13,380 nt of DNA from a bacterium (GCA_018812885.1 JAHJCW010000099.1:1-13380); one strand, 5' to 3'; counted from the first letter of the stretch, positions 1 to 6,220 are shown. Notes: a model not told the origin generated them from the letters alone. Made by a program: numbers and translations.

Positions 1-741
1 AAATTCTTAGACTTTGGCGTAGATCGTTTGGGCGTTGAATATGGAACAGGAGGAGAATGTGTACCGGAAGATATTGCTCGTTGTATTGACCATACAATAT
101 TAAAACCTGATGCTACTGAGGACGATATCATTACACTCTGCGCTGAGGCTCGGGAATTCCAATTTGCATCGGTTTGTGTTAGTCCCAGTTATGTACCGTT
201 AGCCGCCCAAGAATTAGCCGGATCTCCGGTAAAAGTTTGTACGGTAGTTGGTTTTCCATCAGGGGCACACATGCCCGAAATCAAAGCAATGGAAGCCCGC
301 CTCGCGATTCGCGAAGGTGCCGAAGAAATCGATATGGTAATAAATATTGGTGCTCTTAAAAGTGGTAATGATGATCTTGTATATCGCGACATCCGTACAG
401 TTGTTGAAGCGTGCAATGATGGTAGCGCAATATCTAAAATTATTATTGAAGCCGCCTTATTGACGGAAGATGAAAAAGTACGTGCCTGTACGCTGGCGAA
501 AAGGGCAAGGGCAAATTATGTAAAAACTTCGACCGGATTTGGACCGGGTGGCGCAACAGCAGAAGATGTTGCTCTAATGAGCAAAATTGTAGGTCAGGCA
601 GGGATTGGAGTAAAAGCAGCCGGTGGTATAAAATCGTATGATGATGCGCAAAAGATGATATTAGCCGGTGCGACACGCTTAGGCGCCAGTGCCGGGATTA
701 AAATCTTGCAGCAAGCAAGATCAGTAACGATTTCAAAATGA
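1..741 (+). CDS. deoC: Deoxyribose-phosphate aldolase (partial, 5' end off window)
   Basis: Class I (Schiff-base) aldolase that cleaves 2-deoxy-D-ribose 5-phosphate to glyceraldehyde 3-phosphate and acetaldehyde. The family start motif IDHTILKPDAT is present, followed by EIDMVINIGAL (proton-relay Asp at 331-333), the Schiff-base lysine in VKTSTGFG (codon 523-525) and the second lysine in VKAAGGI (613-615). The C-terminal phosphate-loop region GATRLGASAG is intact, so the enzyme looks active. The frame is open from base 1, and the residues before IDHT (KFLDFGVDRLG and following) are in frame. The true start is therefore probably upstream. The TTG at 28 could start translation but has no convincing ribosome binding site. 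It is the first gene of the visible BMC operon, 31 bases before the first shell gene, so it is the likely source of the acetaldehyde handled by the dehydrogenase downstream. Identity is near certain; encapsulation is inferred from context. Confidence 0.93.
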   Translation, partial: KFLDFGVDRLGVEYGTGGECVPEDIARCIDHTILKPDATEDDIITLCAEAREFQFASVCVSPSYVPLAAQELAGSPVKVCTVVGFPSGAHMPEIKAMEARLAIREGAEEIDMVINIGALKSGNDDLVYRDIRTVVEACNDGSAISKIIIEAALLTEDEKVRACTLAKRARANYVKTSTGFGPGGATAEDVALMSKIVGQAGIGVKAAGGIKSYDDAQKMILAGATRLGASAGIKILQQARSVTISK

Positions 742-760
742 TGCAACACACAATTATTAT

Positions 761-766
761 AAGGAG
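761..766 (+). promoter_or_regulatory. Ribosome binding site fixing a GTG start
   Basis: AAGGAG lies 6 bases before the GTG at 773. This supports GTG as the start of the shell protein gene, rather than a later ATG. Confidence 0.75.
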
Positions 767-772
767 TTACCC

Positions 773-1396
773 GTGGTAGATTTAAGAGCTTACGTGTTTA
801 TAGATAAATTGCAGCCCCAGTATGCTGCCTTTTTAGGAACAGTTGCCCAAGGGTTCTTACCCATTGCCGGAATGGCTTCATTGTATGTAGAGATTTCTCC
901 CGGCATTGAAATCAATAGAATAACTGATATTGCATTGAAATCCACCAATGTTACACCGGGAATGCAGATAGTCGAAAGACTATATGGAATGTTAGAGATT
1001 CATTCAATTTCGCAAGCGGACGTTAGGCAGGCAGGTGCTGCCATCTTAGATGCACTTGAATTAAAGGAAGATGATCGGTGGAAACCAAAAATATATTCAT
1101 CACAAATTATCAGAAGAATTGATGATCATCAAACACAGTTAATAAATCGTATGCGGCATGGTAACATGATTGTGCCGGGTGAGACAATGTATGTAATGGA
1201 GGTACAACCCGCGGCTTATGCCGCCCTGGCTGCAAATGAAGCAGAGAAAGCGGCTAACATTAACATCCTTGAGGTGCGCACTTTCGGTAGTTTTGGTCGC
1301 GTATATCTGGGTGGTGAAGAGCGCGATATTGAAGTGGGTTGGCGGGCCGCCCTCAAATCAATTGAAGAAGTAACCGGAAAGGTTCAAGATAAGTAA
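773..1396 (+). CDS. BMC-T shell protein, double-layer (stacked trimer) type
   Basis: Tandem-BMC-domain shell protein of 207 residues, with two BMC-like halves (about 1-95 and 105-200). It starts at GTG with a strong Shine-Dalgarno. The sequence (LRAYVFIDKLQPQYAAFLGTV near the start, QLINRMRHGNMIVPGETMYV mid-protein, AAYAALAANEAEKAA in the second half) closely matches my memory of the Haliangium ochraceum trimer Hoch_5816. That protein belongs to the permuted group forming two stacked pseudohexamers around a large gated pore. The expected role is a facet tile letting larger metabolites or cofactors through. It is quite unlike the second BMC-T at 3548 and is not a duplicate of it. It is followed by a 61-base gap with two small hairpins before the BMC-H gene. 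Family assignment is confident; double stacking and gating are inferred from the relative. Confidence 0.88.
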   Translation: MVDLRAYVFIDKLQPQYAAFLGTVAQGFLPIAGMASLYVEISPGIEINRITDIALKSTNVTPGMQIVERLYGMLEIHSISQADVRQAGAAILDALELKEDDRWKPKIYSSQIIRRIDDHQTQLINRMRHGNMIVPGETMYVMEVQPAAYAALAANEAEKAANINILEVRTFGSFGRVYLGGEERDIEVGWRAALKSIEEVTGKVQDK

Positions 1397-1400
1397 AAAG

Positions 1401-1432
1401 GGATCAAAATTGGTCCAGGATGATACACATCC
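1401..1432 (+). other. Two tandem small hairpins before the BMC-H gene
   Basis: GGATC (1401-1405) can pair with GGTCC (1412-1416), with one G-T pair, and GGATG (1418-1422) pairs perfectly with CATCC (1428-1432) around a 5-base loop. There is no T-run, so they do not look like a terminator. They could mark a processing or stabilising site that raises the level of the downstream BMC-H message. This is speculative. Confidence 0.3.
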
Positions 1433-1457
1433 AAAATAACAAAAAAAGGAGAATCAA

Positions 1458-1772
1458 ATGTCTGAAGCATTAGGAATGATTGAAACAAGAGGTTTCCCGG
1501 CTGCGGTTGAAGCTGCGGATGCTATGTGTAAAGCTGCTAAAGTTGATTTGGTAGCTTATGAAAAAACAGGTGGCGGGTATGTGACAGTTTCAGTGCGTGG
1601 TGACGTAGCTGCAGTAAAAGCAGCTTGTGATGCCGGCAAAGCCGGTGCTGCAAGAGTTGGCGAAATTGTATCTGTCCATATAATTGCACGTCCACATGTT
1701 AATGTTGATGCAGTATTGCCACTTGGTCGTGAAGAACAAGGAAAGGCAGAACTTAAAAAGCAAACAAAATAA
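1458..1772 (+). CDS. BMC-H shell protein (hexameric, single BMC domain)
   Basis: Canonical single-domain shell protein (104 residues; Pfam BMC) that forms the hexagonal tiles making up most of the shell facets. It begins EALGMIETRGFPAAVEAADAM, the standard first strand and helix. The pore-loop region KTGGGYVTV sits where PduA-type proteins carry their central pore, and VRGDVAAVKAACDAG is the conserved following strand and helix. The sequence is very like my recollection of Haliangium Hoch_5815. A short polar tail rich in Lys and Glu follows residue 90. A strong AAGGAG (1446-1451) sits 6 bases before the ATG, consistent with the high output needed for the major shell protein. It is the only BMC-H gene visible here. 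Confidence is very high. Confidence 0.96.
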   Translation: MSEALGMIETRGFPAAVEAADAMCKAAKVDLVAYEKTGGGYVTVSVRGDVAAVKAACDAGKAGAARVGEIVSVHIIARPHVNVDAVLPLGREEQGKAELKKQTK

Positions 1773-1784
1773 CAAGAGGCTGAC

Positions 1785-2084
1785 ATGGTTTTAGCCAAAG
1801 TAGTGGGTACGCTGGTATCCACACAAAAAGAATCAAGTATGGATGGGCTCAAGTTTCTTATCCTGCAAAATGTTGATATTGAAGGAAAGTCCACAGGTGG
1901 ATTTGTTGTAGCCGCCGACGCAGTTGATGCCGGCGCAGGAGAAATGGTATTATATGCCAGTGGAAGTTCTGCCCGTCAAACCAAACAAACCAATAATCGC
2001 CCTTGCGATGCAGTTGTAATGGCAATTGTTGATAATTGGGAAACAGACGGCAAATTCAAATACAAAAAGGGTATTAATGATTAA
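1785..2084 (+). CDS. BMC-P vertex protein (EutN/CcmL family), copy 1
   Basis: EutN/CcmL-fold protein (99 residues) forming the pentamers that cap the vertices of the icosahedral shell. The N-terminal MVLAKVVGTLVSTQKE strand and the GAGEMVLYASGSSARQT and AIVDNW segments are family hallmarks. It closely resembles my memory of Haliangium Hoch_5814. It starts 12 bases after the BMC-H stop, preceded by AAGAGG, and ends 12 bases before the aldehyde dehydrogenase start, so it is co-transcribed. It is one of three distinct BMC-P genes in the operon and is the most different of the three, with a longer lysine-rich tail (about residues 88-99). Confidence is high. Confidence 0.94.
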   Translation: MVLAKVVGTLVSTQKESSMDGLKFLILQNVDIEGKSTGGFVVAADAVDAGAGEMVLYASGSSARQTKQTNNRPCDAVVMAIVDNWETDGKFKYKKGIND

Positions 2085-2090
2085 AGGAGG
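2083..2090 (+). promoter_or_regulatory. Strong ribosome binding site for the aldehyde dehydrogenase
   Basis: AAAGGAGG lies 6 bases upstream of the GTG at 2097, and its first bases overlap the preceding gene's stop codon. It decides in favour of this GTG start, which is what leaves the N-terminal encapsulation helix in the protein. Confidence 0.75.
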
Positions 2091-2096
2091 TTCTTT

Positions 2097-3548
2097 GTGT
2101 CACAGCTAACGCAAGAACAAATTGACTCTATAGCGAGTAGAGTTCTGTACCAATTACAAGTGCCCAATAAGCAGAAAACCACGACTGCTCCCAAATTGGA
2201 TATGCTAGGTACGCGAGCATTGGGTGCCGGTTTGTTTGCAGACATCAATACAGCTACCGATGCAGCAAAAAAGGCGCAGTTGGAGTTAATGGAACTGTCA
2301 TTGAATTTGCGCAATCGAATCATTAGTAGTATCCGCGCCAAAATGCTTGAACATGCTGAGGATTTAGCGCAAAGAGCACTTGATGAGACCGGTTACGGTA
2401 GGTTTGAAGATAAGGTGGTAAAAAATAAGTTGGTAACTGAAAAGACACCGGGAACTGAAGTGCTTGAGCCAAAAGCCCGTTCCGGTGATCACGGTTTAAC
2501 TCTCATGGAATTAGCTCCTTATGGAGTTATTGGCGCTATTACACCGGTTACCAACCCAACTTCCTCAATTATCTGCAATTCGATAGGAATGATAGCTGCC
2601 GGGAATTCGGTGGTATTTAACGTGCATCCTTCAGCTAAAAATGTAAGTATCTATAACATTGAACTACTTAATCAGGCAATTGTAGCTGCCGGCGGACCAC
2701 TAAATCTGGTGACCACGGTTATTAATCCAACTATTGAAAGCGCTCAGGAATTAATGCATCATCTCAATGTAAATCTGCTGGTCGTAACAGGTGGAGCCGG
2801 AGTTGTGAAAGCTGCTATGAATAGTGGTAAGCGTGCAATCTGTGCCGGTCCCGGAAATCCTCCGGTTGTTGTTGATGAAACAGCCGATATTGAGCAAGCG
2901 GCTAAAAAGATCGTGCAAGGTGCGTCAATGGATAATAATATCATTTGCGTACTAGAGAAAGAAGTTTTCGTTGTGGAATCTGTTGCAGATCAATTAATTG
3001 CTGCTTTTGAACGCCATAATGCCGTAGTCCTTAAGAGCCATGAAATTGAACAGTTGGTAAAAGTCATATTTAAAGAAACGAGGGGACAGCGTAAGCAGGG
3101 TGTAATTAATCCGGCTTATATTGGTAAGAATATCCAAGATATCTTGATGAAGATCGGAAAACATGTGGAAGATAATATCAGGTTGGCCATTGCTCCTGTT
3201 GACGTAGGTCATCCTTTAATTTGGACAGAACAGATGCTGCCGGTTCTACCCGTGGCAAGAGTACAAAATGTTGATCAAGCTATTGATATTGCCAAAGAGG
3301 CTGAACATGGATTTCGACATACGGCGATAATGTATTCAAAAAACTTGGATAATCTCAGCCGTATGGCGCGAGTAATGAATTGCAGCATTTTTGTTAAGAA
3401 CGGACCATCTTACGCCGGAATTGGTCATGGCGGTGAAGGATATACATCCTTTACAATTGCCAGTCCAACCGGTGAAGGTTTAACTAACCCTCGTAGTTTT
3501 ACGCGTGAACGGCGCTGTGTACTAGTCGATCATTTTAGGATAATATAA
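2097..3548 (+). CDS. CoA-acylating aldehyde dehydrogenase, BMC-associated (PduP/EutE-like)
   Basis: Oxidises an aldehyde, here probably acetaldehyde from DeoC, to acyl-CoA with NAD+ inside the microcompartment. It is 483 residues, normal for the PduP/EutE group. Residues 2-20 (SQLTQEQIDSIASRVLYQL) form an amphipathic helix followed by a flexible linker (about 21-40). This is the typical encapsulation-peptide layout that targets enzymes to the shell interior. The nucleotide-binding core includes PYGVIGAITPVTNPT (141-155) and GPGNPPVVVD (251-260). The catalytic cysteine is C284 in SMDNNIICVLEKEV. The C-terminal GIGHGGEG and FTRERRCVLVD segments match the family. It starts at GTG and overlaps the next gene by one base (TAATG). 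Substrate identity is inferred from deoC in the operon; propionaldehyde cannot be excluded from sequence alone. Confidence 0.94.
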   Translation: MSQLTQEQIDSIASRVLYQLQVPNKQKTTTAPKLDMLGTRALGAGLFADINTATDAAKKAQLELMELSLNLRNRIISSIRAKMLEHAEDLAQRALDETGYGRFEDKVVKNKLVTEKTPGTEVLEPKARSGDHGLTLMELAPYGVIGAITPVTNPTSSIICNSIGMIAAGNSVVFNVHPSAKNVSIYNIELLNQAIVAAGGPLNLVTTVINPTIESAQELMHHLNVNLLVVTGGAGVVKAAMNSGKRAICAGPGNPPVVVDETADIEQAAKKIVQGASMDNNIICVLEKEVFVVESVADQLIAAFERHNAVVLKSHEIEQLVKVIFKETRGQRKQGVINPAYIGKNIQDILMKIGKHVEDNIRLAIAPVDVGHPLIWTEQMLPVLPVARVQNVDQAIDIAKEAEHGFRHTAIMYSKNLDNLSRMARVMNCSIFVKNGPSYAGIGHGGEGYTSFTIASPTGEGLTNPRSFTRERRCVLVDHFRII

Positions 3549-4156
3549 TGAAAACATATCCCGCAATTGCATTAATTGAATATTCAAGCATTGCCACCGG
3601 TATTTTAGCGGGTGATGCGATGTTGAAAAAAGCACCCATAACTGTTATCAAATCAGGAACAGTTCATAATGGTAAGTACTTGGTTTTAATCGGCGGTAGT
3701 GTTGCATCTGTAGAAGAATCGTATGCAAAAGGATTAACCGTTAATCCTGACGATATAATTGATAGCATGATACTACCGAATGTTCATCAGCAGTTACACG
3801 ACAGCATCTTAGGTACACGTTTGAAATGCACAAAGGAATCACTGGGAATAATTGAAGCATCATCAGTTTCAACTATGATCAAAGCATCCGATGCCGGTGT
3901 TAAGGGTGCTGATGTTAATATAATTGAGATCCGATTAGCCGATGACATTGGAGGAAAATCGTTTACGATTTATAATGGTAGTGTAGAAGAAGTTCAAGCT
4001 GCAGTTGAAATTGCAAAGAATGCTATCACTTCGTCTGAACACTGGGTGAACGAAACTATCATCCCCGATCTGCATGCCGATATGAAAGTCCAAATTGACC
4101 AAACCACTTGTTTTGCGCAAGTAAAATTGAGAAAGGTGGTCGATAGTGAGGTTTAA
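3548..4156 (+). CDS. BMC-T shell protein, single-layer tandem type
   Basis: Protein of 202 residues with two canonical BMC domains in tandem: about 5-90, starting PAIALIEYSSIATGILAGDAMLKKAPI, and about 100-185, starting SLGIIEASSVSTMIKASDAG. Such proteins trimerise into a pseudohexameric tile. It resembles my recollection of Haliangium Hoch_5812, a single-layer BMC-T. The pore-lining loops would be HNGKY in the first domain and DIGGKS in the second. No cysteine sits in either loop, so there is no sign of the pore iron-sulfur cluster seen in PduT. A short tail of about 20 residues follows the second domain. The ATG overlaps the dehydrogenase stop, indicating translational coupling; three bases separate it from the next gene. 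Family assignment is confident. Confidence 0.93.
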   Translation: MKTYPAIALIEYSSIATGILAGDAMLKKAPITVIKSGTVHNGKYLVLIGGSVASVEESYAKGLTVNPDDIIDSMILPNVHQQLHDSILGTRLKCTKESLGIIEASSVSTMIKASDAGVKGADVNIIEIRLADDIGGKSFTIYNGSVEEVQAAVEIAKNAITSSEHWVNETIIPDLHADMKVQIDQTTCFAQVKLRKVVDSEV

Positions 4157-4159
4157 CAT

Positions 4160-4444
4160 ATGAAACTTGGAAAAGTAATCGGTACTTTGACACCATGTAC
4201 GGTATATAAAGGATTAGAAGGTGTACCAATGCTGCTGGTGCAACCATTGGATAAACATCAAAAACCGGTCGGACAATCAATTGTCTCGGCTGATTCTACA
4301 CGAATGGCAGGACCGGGCGAATTGGTTTATTATGAAAGTTCCCGTGAAGCTGCTTTAGCACTGGATCCATGGTTTGTGCCGATTGATGAAACTATCATTG
4401 GAATTGTTGATGATGTCCATCTATTAAAAGAGGAAACAGAGTAA
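4160..4444 (+). CDS. BMC-P vertex protein (EutN/CcmL family), copy 2
   Basis: EutN/CcmL-family pentamer protein, 94 residues. The family strand MKLGKVIGTLTPCTVYKGLEG opens the protein, QSIVSADSTRMAGPGELVYYESSREAA carries the conserved central glycine turn, and ETIIGIVDDVHL closes the core. It starts 3 bases after the BMC-T stop and its own stop overlaps the next BMC-P start by one base, implying coupled translation and perhaps matched amounts. It is divergent from copies 1 and 3, so it may form a distinct vertex type or a mixed pentamer. Confidence 0.92.
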   Translation: MKLGKVIGTLTPCTVYKGLEGVPMLLVQPLDKHQKPVGQSIVSADSTRMAGPGELVYYESSREAALALDPWFVPIDETIIGIVDDVHLLKEETE

Positions 4445-4716
4445 TGATCTTGGGCAAAGTATCCGGCGCAATTCATTCCACAATTAACCATAAATTTTAT
4501 GATAATCGCAAACTATTGGTTGTTGATAAACTTGATTTGGACGGTAAACCAACCGGTGCTTATTTAATAGCGGTTGACCACGTTGGAGCCGGAGCCGGAG
4601 AAACAGTGTTAGTAATTGATGAGGGTAACTCTGCCAGGTCAATTGTTAAAGATGATATGGCTCCCTTACGGTCAATAATTGTGGGGATTGTGGATCACGT
4701 TCATCTAAAACAATAG
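4444..4716 (+). CDS. BMC-P vertex protein (EutN/CcmL family), copy 3
   Basis: Third EutN/CcmL-family vertex protein, 90 residues. MILGKVSGAIHSTINHKF is the first strand, GAYLIAVDHVGAGAGETVLVIDEGNSAR the conserved middle, and IVGIVDHVHL the end. The start overlaps the previous stop (TAATG). It is the last gene of the BMC operon; 22 to 50 bases after its stop lie a hairpin-forming repeat and then a perfect AT-rich inverted repeat that could end transcription. Having two adjacent BMC-P genes plus one beside BMC-H parallels, as I recall, the three BMC-P genes of Haliangium. Confidence 0.93.
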   Translation: MILGKVSGAIHSTINHKFYDNRKLLVVDKLDLDGKPTGAYLIAVDHVGAGAGETVLVIDEGNSARSIVKDDMAPLRSIIVGIVDHVHLKQ

Positions 4717-4742
4717 TCCAATCATAATACTAAATTGGTTCG

Positions 4743-4783
4743 CTGCCGTGTGAAGACAGCGACCATCTCAATTTTGTCGAGGA
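4743..4783. repeat. Junction repeat A (tRNA anticodon-arm-derived core plus arm)
   Basis: The 19-mer CTGCCGTGTGAAGACAGCG (4743-4761), an 8-base variable block, then AATTTTGTCGAGGA (4770-4783). The same two blocks with the same 8-base gap recur at 6156-6196, so the two sites are 41-base direct repeats flanking the DUF4238 segment. The 19-mer is the anticodon arm of the tRNA-Val fragment seen in full at the second copy. At this copy the flanks also allow an extended hairpin (GGT 4737-4739 with ACC 4762-4764, CGCTG 4741-4745 with CAGCG 4757-4761) followed by AATTTT, so it may double as a terminator for the BMC operon. Best read as an att-type junction. Confidence 0.7.
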
Positions 4784-4790
4784 GATTACA

Positions 4791-4823
4791 AAACAAATAA
4801 TATTAGTATAATATTATTTGTTT
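4791..4823. terminator. Perfect 15-bp AT-rich inverted repeat between convergent genes
   Basis: The arm 4791-4805 pairs perfectly with 4809-4823 around a 3-base loop (GTA). It sits between the end of the plus-strand BMC operon and the end of the minus-strand DUF4238 gene (stop at 4829). A bidirectional terminator is plausible, but the stem is almost all A-T, so strength is uncertain. Confidence 0.5.
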
Positions 4824-4828
4824 GAAAT

Positions 4829-5830
4829 TTAACCTACTACAATCTTCAGATGACTTTTATATCGTGGTTCTTGTGCTATCATTTCTTTTACAAATGAAAA
4901 ATCATCAATGATTGAATATATAAACATGGAAGACTGAATAACTTGCAGTGCATTCACGTTTAATAATGATTCAACTGATATATCAAATGGGACACCAAAA
5001 TCCATTGCTTTAACAAACCTTTCGCAATGATTAGAGTCTAAATTAAAATCTTCAAGCAATTTTGGATCATAATTTGTAATAAAATCATATTTTTTTTGTG
5101 CATCTCTAAATGAACCCTCAAGACTATTACACACGATCGCCAATGTAAGGGTGGGTCTTAGTGGAAAGTATATTTCTATTCCTGGCACATTAAGACCTAA
5201 ATTACCAAAAAATCCGAAATCATTTGAGTTTTGTAATGTAATCGGGGTATCAGATATTATAAATGGTAGTGATTCTTCCGTGCGATATAGTAACCAGGTT
5301 TTATCATAAAAATAAGGTGCAAAACGGTCGGCATCTAATACCATTTCTATCGATATTTTTTTTACATCATCCTCTTCTAAATTCTGAAACCCCTCTACTT
5401 TGGATGGGTCTGCGCCCATATCCATTAAGTGTTTCATTAATAATTGATTCATCTCTTTTAAAGTTTCACGAGTAGAATTCCCTCTAATTTTTTGAACAGA
5501 TAGAAAAAATGATAATATTTGTTTGTCATTATCAGTGGTACTTGCCAAAGATTCTTCAGCTATAATCTTATAAATTATTTTTGAAATTACATCTTCGAGT
5601 TGAGCCAGTGGATATTCAATGGAGAGTCTTTCGTCTTTATAATCGAAATTATAGAACCCATTTTCAGATGCAATATTTCTTATATGCGTTGGAAAGCTAT
5701 TACCATCATTTTTATTTAAGGCAAATAGTTGCAATTTTTTGTCAACACAAAAATTCTTTAATATAAATTGTGGAACATAATGTTGGTTTTTTACTTCTGT
5801 AGAAAGATATTTTTTAACAAAATTATCCAT
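4829..5830 (-). CDS. DUF4238 domain protein, function unknown
   Basis: Protein of 333 residues with the DUF4238 (PF14022) signature HYVPQFILKNF at residues 17-27, the mid-protein FIISDTPI at 190-197 and YFPLRP at 221-226. This is full length for the family as I know it. No signal peptide or membrane segment is visible, so it is presumably cytoplasmic. No biochemical role is established. Members are scattered across bacteria, often singly and in variable regions, and a role in defence is sometimes suspected but not shown here. The gene is AT-rich compared with the BMC genes, reads opposite to everything else in the window, has no clear Shine-Dalgarno, and lies between junction repeats A and B. 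These are signs of separate acquisition. Family call is good; function is unknown. Confidence 0.8.
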   Translation of the reverse strand: MDNFVKKYLSTEVKNQHYVPQFILKNFCVDKKLQLFALNKNDGNSFPTHIRNIASENGFYNFDYKDERLSIEYPLAQLEDVISKIIYKIIAEESLASTTDNDKQILSFFLSVQKIRGNSTRETLKEMNQLLMKHLMDMGADPSKVEGFQNLEEDDVKKISIEMVLDADRFAPYFYDKTWLLYRTEESLPFIISDTPITLQNSNDFGFFGNLGLNVPGIEIYFPLRPTLTLAIVCNSLEGSFRDAQKKYDFITNYDPKLLEDFNLDSNHCERFVKAMDFGVPFDISVESLLNVNALQVIQSSMFIYSIIDDFSFVKEMIAQEPRYKSHLKIVVG

Positions 5831-6093
5831 AATATATCTATAATAAGTTAATTTATTTATTCGCTACTTTACTAAATAATTTGGTAATACAAGCAAAATA
5901 AATAAAGCCAATTCAAAATCCAAAAATTGCCGAATTGAGATATATGGTCGTACTTTACGTTCAAATACTTATAATAATTTTAATAAACTATCATTTTATG
6001 AATTTGTATCAACAGAAAGTGTATCCACAATTAGGTATTATATGACTTTATGTGATTATACTTGACTAAATTGATGAGCTTATATCAAACTCA
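5831..6093. other. AT-rich non-coding stretch upstream of the DUF4238 gene
   Basis: No convincing gene on either strand. It must hold the promoter of the minus-strand DUF4238 gene, but no clear -35/-10 pair stands out. The only recognisable structure is a TATC(A/C)ACA-type direct repeat at 6007-6029. Confidence 0.6.
6007..6029. repeat. TATCCACA-type direct repeat, copy 1
   Basis: TATCAACA (6007-6014), GAAAGTG, then TATCCACA (6022-6029); period 15. The same arrangement occurs at 6221-6243 and 7091-7113. No good junction core is visible at the expected distance (about 46 bases) to the left of this copy, so it may belong to an eroded junction. Confidence 0.6.
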
Positions 6094-6117
6094 AAACCCC
6101 GTCCTGAAACGGGGTTT
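6094..6117 (-). terminator. Intrinsic terminator downstream of the tRNA-Val remnant
   Basis: AAACCCCGT (6094-6102) pairs perfectly with ACGGGGTTT (6109-6117) around a 6-base loop. Read on the minus strand it is followed by TTTTGAGTTT, and it starts only a few bases after the tRNA 3' end. It is therefore most likely the original terminator of that tRNA gene. Confidence 0.75.
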
Positions 6118-6123
6118 ATAGAG

Positions 6124-6176
6124 GGTGGGCGATGGCAGGCTCGAACTGCCGACCTCTGCCGTGTGAAGACAGCGCT
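6124..6176 (-). pseudogene. tRNA-Val(CAC) 3' half, truncated
   Basis: On the minus strand, in order: the last bases of the D-stem (AGC), base 26 (G), anticodon stem CTGTC with loop TTCACAC (U33, anticodon CAC, A37), stem GGCAG, variable loop AGGTC, T-stem GGCAG with loop TTCGAGC and stem CTGCC, acceptor 3' strand ATCGCCC and discriminator A. The terminal CCA is not fully encoded. A complete gene would need GGGCGAT at the 5' end and a D-arm on the higher-coordinate side; instead the sequence turns into AATTTTAATTTTGTCG. The gene is therefore cut within the D-stem and cannot give a working tRNA. This is what a tRNA-targeting integrative element leaves behind. Anticodon assignment is firm for this copy. 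Confidence 0.82.
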
Positions 6177-6196
6177 AATTTTAATTTTGTCGAGGA
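6156..6196. repeat. Junction repeat B (inside the tRNA-Val remnant)
   Basis: Identical to junction A in the 19-mer (6156-6174) and in AATTTTGTCGAGGA (6183-6196), with a different 8-base middle (CTAATTTT against ACCATCTC). The left part belongs to the tRNA anticodon arm; the right part is foreign to the tRNA. The start-to-start distance to junction A is 1413 bases, enclosing the DUF4238 gene. Confidence 0.75.
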
Positions 6197-6220
6197 CGAA
6201 TACTAAAATTTAGTTTTCTG

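Noticed and set aside
6161..6167. Plus-strand reading of the same arm as tRNA-His (GTG)
   Set aside because: The T-arm, variable loop and acceptor strand are only consistent on the minus strand, which gives Val (CAC).
6124..6196. A functional tRNA gene on the minus strand
   Set aside because: No D-arm or acceptor 5' strand exists on the required side, so it cannot fold into a tRNA.
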